From JBGTGG01 sp964398945 (GTDB lineage: Bacteria; Bacteroidota; Bacteroidia; Cytophagales; Cyclobacteriaceae): a stretch of 64,000 nt of DNA. Positions 34,585 to 43,049 of this stretch are shown piece by piece. How positions within the stretch are numbered: position 1 is the stretch's first letter; every line of letters begins with the position of its first letter. Made by a program: the position numbers and the translations under genes. The notes under the pieces were generated by a model. The model saw only the letters and a list, made by a program, of their open reading frames with translations. It was not told where the DNA came from and did no database searches. The DNA lies in the NCBI GenBank assembly GCA_964398945.1, contig CAYNOT010000020.1, forward strand, positions 1-64,000. Direction: 5' to 3'.

Positions 34585-34925
34585 TTCAATGCTTTCTTTT
34601 TCCAGGCGTATAATAATCCTAATCCCAGAATTGCAAAAAATATTAAGATTTCAATAAAGGCAGCCATTCCGATTTTCTTCATCACTACCGCCCACGGAAA
34701 TATAAAAACTGTTTCTACATCAAAAATCAAAAATAAAATAGCGAAGAGATAATACCCGACTTTGAATTGCATCATGGACGGTCCTTCTGTGGGGATACCA
34801 CATTCGTACGGTTCATCTTTCTGTGCATTCTTTGAAGTGGGTGCGACCAGGTTGGAAACCAATATCCCCACCCCGACCATTACTATGCCACCGATAAAAA
34901 ATATGATCAATGCTTCGCTGTCCAT
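34575..34925 (-). CDS. nuoA: NADH-quinone oxidoreductase subunit A
   Basis: A 116-aa, three-helix membrane subunit. The loop between helices 1 and 2 carries the conserved cysteine in DEPYECGIPTEGP, the quinone-site loop. ATG at 34925 overlaps the korB stop by one base, a tight link between the Kor and complex I genes. Confidence 0.96.
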   Translation of the reverse strand: MDSEALIIFFIGGIVMVGVGILVSNLVAPTSKNAQKDEPYECGIPTEGPSMMQFKVGYYLFAILFLIFDVETVFIFPWAVVMKKIGMAAFIEILIFFAILGLGLLYAWKKKALKWE

Positions 34926-35956
34926 TATTTTACTTCCCAGGTTTCACCACTGTTCAACAACTCGTCCATGGTGTTATACTTTGCTCTTTCTTTACTGATT
35001 TCTTGCTCTTGTTTCAATCGATCCAAATAGGATGGCGCTTTTACTTCCCGAATCACCCCGAGGGCTATTGGAAAGAGAGGGGCCGTCATCCGAATCAACA
35101 TCAAATGTAAGGTAGGATCTTCAGTATGTGCATCATGGACCAAAATATCTTTCTCAGAAATTCCATTTTGTCCGAGTACCACTACTTCCAATGATAACCC
35201 ATTAAGGCGAATACCTTTTTCTTTCTCTTTGCCAAACAACATGGGCTTGCCGTGTTCAAGATGGAGTTGAAAATCATCACGATTTGCTTTGTCTGTTACT
35301 TGTGCATGGGCGTTGTCATTGAAAATCACACAGTTCTGTAAAATTTCTACAACAGAAGTTCCAACATGCGTTGCGGCTTTTACAAAAATATCCGCCATGA
35401 GTTTGGGGTTTGTATCGATGGTGCGCGCATAATATGTTCCTTGTGCCCCAATCACCAGTTCACCTGCACGGAAAGGTCTTTCAACAGCGCCATACGGTGT
35501 CGATTTTGTGACCAACCCTTGCGGGGAAGTAGGGGAGTATTGTCCTTTGGTCAATCCATAAATTTCGTTATTAAAGAGAAGTACATTGATATCAATGTTT
35601 CTGCGAATCACATGGATAAAGTGGTTGCCACCAATTGCCAACGCATCGCCATCCCCCTGTACTTCCCATACACTTAATTCCGGATTGGCAAGTTTTACAC
35701 CGGTGGCCACAGCTGGCCCCCGACCGTGGATGGTATGAAATCCGTATGTATCCATGTAATATGGAAAGCGTGCAGCGCAACCGATCCCGGAAACAAAAAC
35801 AACTTCTTCTTTTTGAACACCCATTTGCGGCAACGCGCTGGTCATCGCGGAGAGGATAGCATAATCGCCACACCCCGGGCACCAGCGCACGAGTTGATCG
35901 GTTGCAAAATCCTTTTTGGTAAGTTTTACTGCTGGCGTATCTATTGTATCGGCCAT
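34925..35956 (-). CDS. korB: 2-oxoacid:ferredoxin oxidoreductase beta subunit
   Basis: A 343-aa thiamine-diphosphate subunit. CPGCGDYA near residue 28 and the TPP motif GDGDALAIGGNHF with NNEIYGLTKGQYSPTS are clear, with further conserved cysteine C in SGIGCAARFPYY. The C-terminal third (LFPIALGVIREVKAPSYLD) is typical of Bacteroidota/actinobacterial-type KorB. With KorA it decarboxylates 2-oxoglutarate (or another 2-oxoacid) to the acyl-CoA and reduces ferredoxin. It is four bases downstream of korA and overlaps nuoA. Confidence 0.94.
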   Translation of the reverse strand: MADTIDTPAVKLTKKDFATDQLVRWCPGCGDYAILSAMTSALPQMGVQKEEVVFVSGIGCAARFPYYMDTYGFHTIHGRGPAVATGVKLANPELSVWEVQGDGDALAIGGNHFIHVIRRNIDINVLLFNNEIYGLTKGQYSPTSPQGLVTKSTPYGAVERPFRAGELVIGAQGTYYARTIDTNPKLMADIFVKAATHVGTSVVEILQNCVIFNDNAHAQVTDKANRDDFQLHLEHGKPMLFGKEKEKGIRLNGLSLEVVVLGQNGISEKDILVHDAHTEDPTLHLMLIRMTAPLFPIALGVIREVKAPSYLDRLKQEQEISKERAKYNTMDELLNSGETWEVK

Positions 35957-35960
35957 AATC

Positions 35961-37820
35961 TTAATCTTTTAAATGATGGATAAAGGCTTCTTTCAACTCC
36001 GTAACAGTGAAAGGTTGCCCCTGGATTTTTGTGTACGATAAAATGTTCAATCCTGTAAACCTGCTTTTCAAATAGTTGGCAAATTGCCCCATGTTTAGTT
36101 CGCAAACGATAATTTTTTTGTAGCTGGACAAAACTTCTTGCGTATTTTTTGGAAGCGGGTTTATGTAGTTGAAGTGGCAAAAATCTATTTTCTTGCCAGC
36201 TTCCCGAAGTTCGGTTACGGAAGTGTGTATACCACCATAGGTCCCGCCCCAACCCACCACGAGTATTTTTCCGTTACCTTCCCCTTCAACGGCAAGTTGC
36301 GGTATATAATTCGCGACACGTTCTATTTTTTCGGCACGGATCTTCACCATTTTTTCATGGTTTACAGGATCATAGGAAACATTGCCTGTATGTTCTTGTT
36401 TCTCCAACCCGCCAATGCGGTGTTCAAGTCCTTTCATTCCGGGAATAGCCCAGGGCCGAACGAGGGATTCAGGATTTCTTTCGTACGGAAGAAATGCATC
36501 ACCATTCGTTTTAGGGTCAGAAATTTTTATGTCCGGAAGTTTATCCATGCTTGGGAATTTCCAGGGTTCTGATCCATTGGCAAGGTATCCGTCAGTCAAC
36601 AACATCACCGGGGTCATGTGTTCAACAGAAAGTTTAATTGCCATGTAGGCGAATTCAAAACAATTGGCAGGTGTGCTGGCCGCAATCACAATGCAAGGGC
36701 TTTCACTATTGCGACCATACATGGCAAGGTTGATATCGGCTTGTTCTGTTTTTGTAGGAAGGCCGGTAGAAGGGCCACCGCGTTGTACATCAATAACGAC
36801 CAGCGGTAGTTCACTCATGATAGCCAAGCCAATGGCTTCTCCTTTTAAAGCGATACCTGGCCCCGATGATGCTGTAACCCCAAGTTGTCCTGCATACGAT
36901 GCACCAATCGCAGAACATACGGCTGCAATTTCATCTTCGGCTTGTAAGGTAATCGTTCCAAAATTTTTATGTTTTGAAAGTTCGTGAAGAATATCGGATG
37001 CAGGTGTAATCGGATAGGAACCGTAAAAAAGTTTCTTCCCTGTTTTTTCAGCAGCGGCCATTAGTCCCCAGGCTGTTGCAACATTTCCGGAGATGTGGCG
37101 ATACCGTCCTTTTTCAATTTGTGCAGGTGAAACTTTATAAATTGACGGCAATGCTTCAATTGTTTCAGCATAATGATAGCCGGTATGCAATGCTTTTTTA
37201 TTTCCTTCTGCTAAAGCGGGTGTCTTTTTGAATTTTGCATCAAGGTATTTTTCAGTTTCGGCCAGCGAGCGATCAAACAACCAGTACATCATCCCCAATG
37301 CAAACATATTTTTGCAACGCATGATACTTTTATTGTCGAGTTGTATTCCTTCCAAAGCAGTTTTGGTCAGCGATGAAATAGGAGCTTCCACAACATTGTA
37401 GGCATCAAGCGTGTGGTCTTCCAATGGATTGGAAATAAATCCAGCTTTCAAAATATTTCGATTGTCGAATGCATCAAGGTCCACAATGATATTTCCTCCA
37501 GGGCGGGCATATTGAAGATTGGATTTCAACGCAGCAGGGTTCATGGCCACCAATACATCTGCCTGGTCACCGGGAGTAAAAACATCTACTTGTCCGATTT
37601 GAACTTGAAAACCGGACACACCCTCCACGGTTCCCAAAGGCGCACGGATTTCAGCTGGAAAATCAGGAAATGTTGCCAGGTCATTTCCAAACAAAGCCGA
37701 GGTGAAACTGAATTGGGACCCCGTAAGTTGCATTCCGTCCCCAGAATCCCCGGCAAACCGAATGACTACCTTATCACGCTCTAAAGTGGTCTTCTTGCCA
37801 TTTAATACTTTTTCGCTCAT
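35961..37820 (-). CDS. korA: 2-oxoacid:ferredoxin oxidoreductase alpha subunit (gamma-alpha fusion)
   Basis: A 619-aa fused subunit. The N-terminal part (about 18-200) is the gamma domain, with VVIRFAGDSGDGMQLTGSQF. The rest is the alpha pyrimidine-binding domain: SYPITPASDILHELSKH, LQAEDEIAAVCSAIGASYAG and VDVQRGGPSTGLPTKTEQ. No delta ferredoxin domain is fused, so an external ferredoxin is needed; a ferredoxin gene lies divergently 208 bp away. The 2-oxoglutarate preference is the usual assignment for this fused type but is not proven by sequence alone. First gene of the long kor-nuo transcript. Confidence 0.93.
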   Translation of the reverse strand: MSEKVLNGKKTTLERDKVVIRFAGDSGDGMQLTGSQFSFTSALFGNDLATFPDFPAEIRAPLGTVEGVSGFQVQIGQVDVFTPGDQADVLVAMNPAALKSNLQYARPGGNIIVDLDAFDNRNILKAGFISNPLEDHTLDAYNVVEAPISSLTKTALEGIQLDNKSIMRCKNMFALGMMYWLFDRSLAETEKYLDAKFKKTPALAEGNKKALHTGYHYAETIEALPSIYKVSPAQIEKGRYRHISGNVATAWGLMAAAEKTGKKLFYGSYPITPASDILHELSKHKNFGTITLQAEDEIAAVCSAIGASYAGQLGVTASSGPGIALKGEAIGLAIMSELPLVVIDVQRGGPSTGLPTKTEQADINLAMYGRNSESPCIVIAASTPANCFEFAYMAIKLSVEHMTPVMLLTDGYLANGSEPWKFPSMDKLPDIKISDPKTNGDAFLPYERNPESLVRPWAIPGMKGLEHRIGGLEKQEHTGNVSYDPVNHEKMVKIRAEKIERVANYIPQLAVEGEGNGKILVVGWGGTYGGIHTSVTELREAGKKIDFCHFNYINPLPKNTQEVLSSYKKIIVCELNMGQFANYLKSRFTGLNILSYTKIQGQPFTVTELKEAFIHHLKD

Positions 37821-38027
37821 AGTGATTTCATCTGTTTGTGATACCTAAAATCTAAGACCATCCCCTCTACGGGAAGTTTCATGGCTTGCGGATATTTCAG
37901 TTACTTTAAATTTACCCTGATCGCGCAACAATAACAATCGGATGGTCTTTATTATTCATGGGAATTAGGTTTTATTTTTATAATTTACACATGACCTTAA
38001 TCATTGTTGTACCTAACTAATCGCATT

Positions 38028-38327
38028 ATGCCTTATACCATTTGTGAACCTTGTGTGAGTACGTGTGATACCGCTTGTGTGGATGTTTGCCCCGTTGATT
38101 GTATCCATGGGCCGATCAGCACCGATGGGAGCGGATCGGAAGTGAAAGAAGCCGGATTTGACCCGGCCGGAAAGCAACTGTATATAAATCCCGATGAATG
38201 TATTGATTGCGATGCTTGCGTGCCCGCATGTCCGGTCGATGCCATTTTCGAAGAGAGCCAGGTGCCGGATGAGTGGAAGCATTATATACCCAAGAACTAC
38301 GAGTTTTTTGGGATGACCCCTCCGTGA
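38028..38327 (+). CDS. Two-cluster ferredoxin
   Basis: A 99-aa ferredoxin from ATG 38028; the frame also opens at 38004, but MPYTICEPC is the family start. Cysteine motifs are ICEPCVSTCDTACVDVCPVDC in the first half and CIDCDACVPACPVDAI in the second, carrying two iron-sulfur clusters. A bacterial 7Fe/8Fe type. It is divergent from korA and so the likely electron acceptor of KorAB and donor to the NADH-module-less complex I (inference from position). The shared 208-bp spacer probably holds both promoters. Confidence 0.92.
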   Translation: MPYTICEPCVSTCDTACVDVCPVDCIHGPISTDGSGSEVKEAGFDPAGKQLYINPDECIDCDACVPACPVDAIFEESQVPDEWKHYIPKNYEFFGMTPP

Positions 38328-38391
38328 GCGAAGTTGTTGGTTTGGAACCATTTGTTTGTAAACAACGAACAACTAACAACTAATTTTGTGT

Positions 38392-39891
38392 ATGCTTAAG
38401 ATTTTAACCGGTAAGCAAATCAAAGCACTGGATGCACACACCATTCAGCATGGATCAATTTCTTCTATTGATTTAATGGAGAAAGCCTGTCGTGCTTTTG
38501 TTCGCTGGTTTAAAGATCAATTTGATTCAGGAAAAGTAGTTTATATTTTTTGTGGAACAGGAAACAATGGTGGCGATGGGTTAGGGATCGCCCGGCTTTT
38601 ATATGCTTGGAATTTTGATGTTCGGGTTTTTGTGGTCAAGGGAACTTCCTTCGAATCCCCAGATTTCAAACTGAATTTGGATCGGTTATCGAAGTTGATT
38701 TTGGTGAACACCATTAATAGTGAAGACGAAATCCCGGACAGCGATAAAGCGGATGTAATCATTGATGGTATTTTTGGAAGCGGACTCTCACGGCCGGTGG
38801 ATGGATTATATGCAGCCGTCATCGAAAAGTTAAATGCGGCATCGGCCATCCGTGTAGCAATCGATATACCTTCCGGGATGCGTGCAGATGAAACTTCTCA
38901 TGGGATTGTTTTTAAAGCACATCACACGGTTACATTTCAATTGCCCAAACTTGGTTTCTTTTTTCCGGAGAATTTTCAATGGGTTGGTGAATGGCACATC
39001 GTTAAGATCGGCTTAAGCCAAAAATTCATTGCAGGGGCAAAATCAGACCATTTTTACCTTCAGCGAAAAGATATTTCTAAAATCCTGAAATCCCGAAGTA
39101 AGCATGACCATAAAGGCACATTTGGAAAGGCGTTGCTGATTGCCGGAAGTTATGGAAAAATGGGGGCGGCAATCCTTGCTGCACGTGCTGCTTTACGAGC
39201 GGGTGTGGGATTGTTGACGGTGCATGTCCCAAAATCAGGCGTGCAAATAATCCAAACCAACGTGCCGGAAGCCATGGCAAACGTGGACCAACATGAACAC
39301 GTGTTGAGTGGTGCAATTGATTTAGAGGACTTTGATGCCGTAGGGATTGGCCCGGGTATTGGGACTGAAAAAGAAACTGCAACGGCATTTGGAAAAATCC
39401 TCGGGTCATCGACCAAACCAATGGTCATTGATGCAGATGGCTTAAATATGTTGGCCATGCATCCGGAATTTATCCACTTGCTGCCGAAACACTCAATCCT
39501 TACTCCGCACATGAAGGAATTCGAGCGGTTGGTAGGAAGTTGGTCGACTGGCTTTGAGCGGTTGGAGAAGCAATGCGCCTTCACAAAAAAAACAAATACT
39601 ATCCTCATCGTGAAAGGAGCGTTTTCCAATATCACTACCCCCGAAGGGGAAATCTTTTTCAATCCAACAGGAAACCCGGGCATGGCAACAGGCGGGAGCG
39701 GGGATGTATTGACCGGGATATTAACAGGTTTGTTGGCACAAGGATACGCACCCAAAGATGCCGCTATTCTTGGCGTTTACCTTCATGGCCTGGCGGGCGA
39801 CATTGGTGTTAAAGAAGTGGGGATGCGAGCTCTTATCGCTTCTGATATTATTGATTTTTTGGGTAAAGCATATATTCGATTGACTGATTAG
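38392..39891 (+). CDS. nnr: Bifunctional NAD(P)H-hydrate epimerase / ADP-dependent dehydratase
   Basis: A 499-aa fusion that repairs damaged NAD(P)HX. The N-terminal YjeF_N epimerase domain (1-215) contains FCGTGNNGGDGLGIARLL and IDGIFGSGLSRPV. The C-terminal ribokinase-like dehydratase domain contains HKGTFGKALLIAGSYGKMGA, GIGPGIGTEKET, ILTPHMKEFERL and GMATGGSGDVLTGI with the catalytic aspartate. ATG at 38392 preferred over a TTG two codons upstream. Stand-alone transcript. Confidence 0.96.
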   Translation: MLKILTGKQIKALDAHTIQHGSISSIDLMEKACRAFVRWFKDQFDSGKVVYIFCGTGNNGGDGLGIARLLYAWNFDVRVFVVKGTSFESPDFKLNLDRLSKLILVNTINSEDEIPDSDKADVIIDGIFGSGLSRPVDGLYAAVIEKLNAASAIRVAIDIPSGMRADETSHGIVFKAHHTVTFQLPKLGFFFPENFQWVGEWHIVKIGLSQKFIAGAKSDHFYLQRKDISKILKSRSKHDHKGTFGKALLIAGSYGKMGAAILAARAALRAGVGLLTVHVPKSGVQIIQTNVPEAMANVDQHEHVLSGAIDLEDFDAVGIGPGIGTEKETATAFGKILGSSTKPMVIDADGLNMLAMHPEFIHLLPKHSILTPHMKEFERLVGSWSTGFERLEKQCAFTKKTNTILIVKGAFSNITTPEGEIFFNPTGNPGMATGGSGDVLTGILTGLLAQGYAPKDAAILGVYLHGLAGDIGVKEVGMRALIASDIIDFLGKAYIRLTD

Positions 39892-39892
39892 C

Positions 39893-39955
39893 TAATTACT
39901 GATTTCTAATTGACTGAGCATTAATAATCAGATTTATTAGAAATTAGTTAATCAC
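39893..39955. repeat. AT-rich inverted repeat downstream of nnr
   Basis: Left words GATTAGCTAATTACTGATTT and TCTAAT pair imperfectly with ATTAGAAATTAGTTAATC on the right. It may serve as transcription end, but no T-run follows. It belongs to the low-complexity repeat type seen elsewhere in the window. Confidence 0.45.
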
Positions 39956-40081
39956 CTTTAAACCTTTTGGTAGTTTATTGCATCTAAGGGGTAGATTTTT
40001 TGCAAAAAGTCAAAACCTGAGGAAAATTTAAGGAACTTTGGTTTGATATTTGCGTTTAGAAACACAATTAACACTTGTAAA

Positions 40082-40435
40082 ATGCGTTTTATAAAGTTTT
40101 CTGTACTCGCTCTTTTCATCGCCACTGCTGGTTTCGGCCAGTCAAGCGTGGAGTATACAGCTAACGTTGAACTCGCCAGCATCTCCCAAAGCATAAAACT
40201 TTACCCTAATCCCACCACCGAATTCCTCAATGTGAAGTTTGATTACGTGAAGGCCGACAATATTACCATCGTGGTTCATAATGTGATTGGCAATGAAATG
40301 AAAATTGAAGTTGAGGTGATCGATGAACACGAAATACAAGTAAAAGTTAAAGACCTGGCAGCCGGTTATTATCTATTGGCGATTCGGGATGATGAGACCA
40401 AATTCAGGGGGACGTATAAGTTTCTGAAGCGGTAG
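40082..40435 (+). CDS. Very short secreted protein with a T9SS C-terminal sorting domain
   Basis: A 117-aa protein. Signal peptide MRFIKFSVLALFIATAGFGQ is followed by only about 15 residues of linker and then a complete Por_Secre_tail/T9SS type A-like domain: IKLYPNPTTEFLNVKF, a middle strand region (ITIVVHNVIGNEM), and LAAGYYLLAIRDDETKF near the end. Usually this domain is the last 80-90 residues of a large exported protein. Here there is no cargo. The ATG at 40082 gives a proper signal peptide, so the in-frame upstream start is rejected. Either the protein is a genuine mini-cargo or it is what remains after the cargo was lost. Confidence 0.8.
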   Translation: MRFIKFSVLALFIATAGFGQSSVEYTANVELASISQSIKLYPNPTTEFLNVKFDYVKADNITIVVHNVIGNEMKIEVEVIDEHEIQVKVKDLAAGYYLLAIRDDETKFRGTYKFLKR

Positions 40436-40474
40436 GTTTTATTTATTTCTTTTCGCAATCCTGATGTTTCAGAT

Positions 40475-40774
40475 TTACAATTTACTGCTATCCTTAAAAT
40501 TTACCCACAACTTTAGGATGTTTACAGTCTTTTCATCATAGGTGTAAAAAATGGTTGTTTGAGGAGAGTGTTGAAATTCTTTTGTTCCTGGTTTTCTTAA
40601 TGAATTTTTATAACGATGAGGAGCATCACTAATAATCTTGATGGACTCATCAAGTCTACTAAAAAAGAGAGTGATTTCTTTAGTATTCCAATTTCTTTAT
40701 TTCTTTCCCAAATAATCAATTATATCGTCCAGTCCTTCATTTGCTTCATCAGTCCAAAAAACCTTTAAAGCCAT
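40475..40774 (-). pseudogene. RelE/ParE-family toxin with a premature stop
   Basis: Read through, the frame encodes 99 residues: MALKVFWTDEANEGLDDIID, YLGKK, then TAA at 40697-40699 (codon 26), then RNWNTKEITLFFSRLDESIK, PHRYKNS and TIFYTYDEKTVNILKLW. This is the RelE/ParE fold (V-x-W-T-x-x-A at the start, L-x-x-I-x-x-Y-L helix, P-x-R-Y-K, and I-L-x-L-W at the end). The ATG at 40774 overlaps the antitoxin stop by ten bases, the usual coupling. Apart from the nonsense codon, the whole frame is intact, so the inactivation is recent, or a readthrough/sequencing issue. Confidence 0.8.
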
Positions 40775-40962
40775 TTTTTATACTTTTTTTGAACTTCTTC
40801 ATGCGGTGTAACTTCCCCATTTCTTACCTGCTCCAACGCCCGGCTCAGAGAGGAGGAGAGTTCAAATTCATCAACTAAGAAAGCTTCGATTTTCCTTATC
40901 TCAGGTTCACTAAGATGCATTACCTTTTCGATTATTTTGTACTTCCGGGCGTCAATGTCCAT
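40765..40962 (-). CDS. Antitoxin of a ParE/RelE-type toxin-antitoxin pair
   Basis: A 65-aa small acidic/charged protein directly upstream of and overlapping the toxin frame by ten bases. It starts MDIDARKYKIIEKVMHLSEP and ends EEVQKKYKKWL. The composition (short helical N-terminal, E/K-rich C-terminal tail) is typical for antitoxins that neutralise ParE/RelE by wrapping around it. It is intact although its toxin is interrupted. The DNA-binding class is not clear from sequence. Confidence 0.75.
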   Translation of the reverse strand: MDIDARKYKIIEKVMHLSEPEIRKIEAFLVDEFELSSSLSRALEQVRNGEVTPHEEVQKKYKKWL

Positions 40963-40999
40963 GGACTTATTTTTACATACAATGTAACAAAAAATAAAA

Positions 41000-42037
41000 T
41001 CATTTCAACTCGACAAGTTCTTTTGCCAGCATAACCAACCGCTCAATATCCTCCTCTTTGGTATCAAATGAACACATCAACCTTACTTCTGATGTTTTGT
41101 CGTCCCACACATAAAAGAATATTTCTTTTTGTAGTTCTTCAATAATGTGGGTTGGGAAAATGGCAAAGACCCCATTCGCATCAACAGACTGTGTGATTTT
41201 GATTTCCGGTATTTCGGACAATCCTTTTTTAAGTTTCTGTGCCATCGCATTGGTATGGGTGGCATTTCTCTTCCAAAGGTCGTTACTAAGAAGTGCATCA
41301 AACTGGCAACCTATAAACCGCATCTTTGAATGAAGCTGCATCCCTTGCTTGCGGATGTATTTGAAATCTTTTCCAATGTTTGGGTTGAGAATCAGGATCG
41401 CTTCCCCGAACATCATCCCATTCTTTGTTCCTCCAAACGAAAGCACATCTACACCTACATCCAGTGTAAAGGATTTAAAATCCATCCCTAAACTTACAGC
41501 TGCATTGGCAATCCGCGATCCGTCCATGTGGAAGAACAAGTCATATTTTTTTGCAACTTCCGACAAGGCTTTGAGTTCATCAATGGAATAGACGGTAGCA
41601 TACTCAGTCGGTTGGCTGATGGAAATTGCCTTTGCCTGTGGGTGGTGTTGATCCCCTTGTCTTTTAATAATGGCCTCCACCTGATGGGCATAGATTTTAC
41701 CATCCGTTGTGGGGATCGTCAACAGTTTGCATCCCAGGAATTTCTCCGGGGCTGTTGATTCATCAACATTGATGTGCGCGAGGTCAGAACAGATAATGGA
41801 ATTATAGGATTTTGTTAAGGCCTGAAGGCCAAGCACATTTGCCCCGGTGCCATTGTAAACAAAGAATACTTCCGTATCCTCACTAAAAAATGTTTTGAAT
41901 TTCTGAGTGGCTTTCGCACAAGACCCATCATCGCCATACGACTTTGCATGTCCCTGGTTGGCGTTGATCAGTGCCTGCAAAATTTCCGGATGAACGCCTG
42001 AGTAATTGTCGCTGGCAAAAGTTCGATTGGATTCCAT
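41000..42037 (-). CDS. ltaE: Low-specificity L-threonine aldolase / beta-eliminating lyase
   Basis: A 345-aa PLP-dependent fold-type I enzyme. FASDNYSGVHPEI at the start, FFHMDGSRIANAA in the middle, and the PLP lysine in SFGGTKNGMMFGE mark the beta-eliminating lyase family. Such enzymes cleave threonine or allo-threonine to glycine and acetaldehyde, or, in related members, act on other beta-hydroxy amino acids. ATG at 42037. Downstream on the same strand is the toxin-antitoxin pair, which is separately regulated. Confidence 0.88.
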   Translation of the reverse strand: MESNRTFASDNYSGVHPEILQALINANQGHAKSYGDDGSCAKATQKFKTFFSEDTEVFFVYNGTGANVLGLQALTKSYNSIICSDLAHINVDESTAPEKFLGCKLLTIPTTDGKIYAHQVEAIIKRQGDQHHPQAKAISISQPTEYATVYSIDELKALSEVAKKYDLFFHMDGSRIANAAVSLGMDFKSFTLDVGVDVLSFGGTKNGMMFGEAILILNPNIGKDFKYIRKQGMQLHSKMRFIGCQFDALLSNDLWKRNATHTNAMAQKLKKGLSEIPEIKITQSVDANGVFAIFPTHIIEELQKEIFFYVWDDKTSEVRLMCSFDTKEEDIERLVMLAKELVELK

Positions 42038-42128
42038 TGATAAAAAATTATTTAAATGGTGTTAAAATTAAAGCAAACAACGTGAGAATACTCAATTCTG
42101 TCGTTACCTTTAAAAAAAGAATTGGTAT

Positions 42129-42950
42129 ATGGTAAATATTCTCGTCCCGACAGATTTCTCTGACTTATCAAAAGTATCCATCAAATACGCATTAAAAATG
42201 GCCAAGAACCTGAATGCGAATATTACTATTCTTCACGTCATTATCCGGATACAACCAACCCGCGCCAGTGTGCGCTTTAAATTGCAATCACTCGAGCGGG
42301 AGATGGATAAATATACAAATGAGGATTTAGAAGATTTAAAGACCATTGTTTCCAAATGGAATAAGGGCGGGATACCGGTTCAATATAAAATTGCAAAAGG
42401 CAATAATTTCCATGATACGGTCAAAACTGAAGCTAAGAAATTAAGGTCGGGATTAATTGTAATGGGTACGCGGGGCGCGAGCGGATTAAAAAAAGTTATA
42501 GTGGGAACGAATACCACAGCCGTGATCGAGCGCAGTACCATCCCCGTATTGGCCATCCCCGAACTGGCAACACATACCGGCTTTAAAAAAATCATTTATG
42601 CTACTGACCTCAAGGATGTCGATGGGGAAATAATCCGCCTTAAGCCTTATCTGGAAATTTTCAGTTCATCTGTGCATGTTGTGCACGTAGTGGATAATGA
42701 TAAAAAGGTTGAGGCTGCAAAGGATAGTATTGCAAAAGCTTTTCAGAAGTTTGATTCAAAAAAGTTGAAAATAGAGGTGTTGGTAAATAAGGATATAGGT
42801 AAAGCGTTGGATGAATATTTGCTCGAACAAAATGCGGATTTAGTTTGCATGTTCACGCATCAACATAGTTTTTATGACAAGCTATTCAACAGGGGCCAGA
42901 CAAAAAAGATTGCCTTCCAGAGTAAGGTTCCGTTGCTGGCGTTTAAGTAG
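42129..42950 (+). CDS. Tandem-domain universal stress protein
   Basis: A 273-aa protein with two UspA domains (about 1-145 and 150-273). The first has the ATP-binding G-x2-G-x9-G-(S/T)-like motif in MGTRGASGLKKVIVGTNT. The second is degenerate, with MFTHQHSFYDKLFNRGQTKK, so probably only the first binds nucleotide. Cytoplasmic stress protein; the specific trigger is unknown. Confidence 0.9.
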   Translation: MVNILVPTDFSDLSKVSIKYALKMAKNLNANITILHVIIRIQPTRASVRFKLQSLEREMDKYTNEDLEDLKTIVSKWNKGGIPVQYKIAKGNNFHDTVKTEAKKLRSGLIVMGTRGASGLKKVIVGTNTTAVIERSTIPVLAIPELATHTGFKKIIYATDLKDVDGEIIRLKPYLEIFSSSVHVVHVVDNDKKVEAAKDSIAKAFQKFDSKKLKIEVLVNKDIGKALDEYLLEQNADLVCMFTHQHSFYDKLFNRGQTKKIAFQSKVPLLAFK

Positions 42951-43049
42951 TTGCTCGTTATAAGTTGTTCGTTATTAGGAATTGAGCCAACCTGTAACTT
43001 GGAACCTGTAACCTTGTACTTCAGGGTGAGCCATTACCTACCAACTAAA
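42951..43049. repeat. Low-complexity spacer between convergent genes
   Basis: Words TTGCTCGTTATAAGTTGTTCG and TGTAACTTGGAACCTGTAACC resemble the intergenic repeats at 12.0, 14.6 and 38.3 kb. No strong terminator is visible. Confidence 0.4.
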
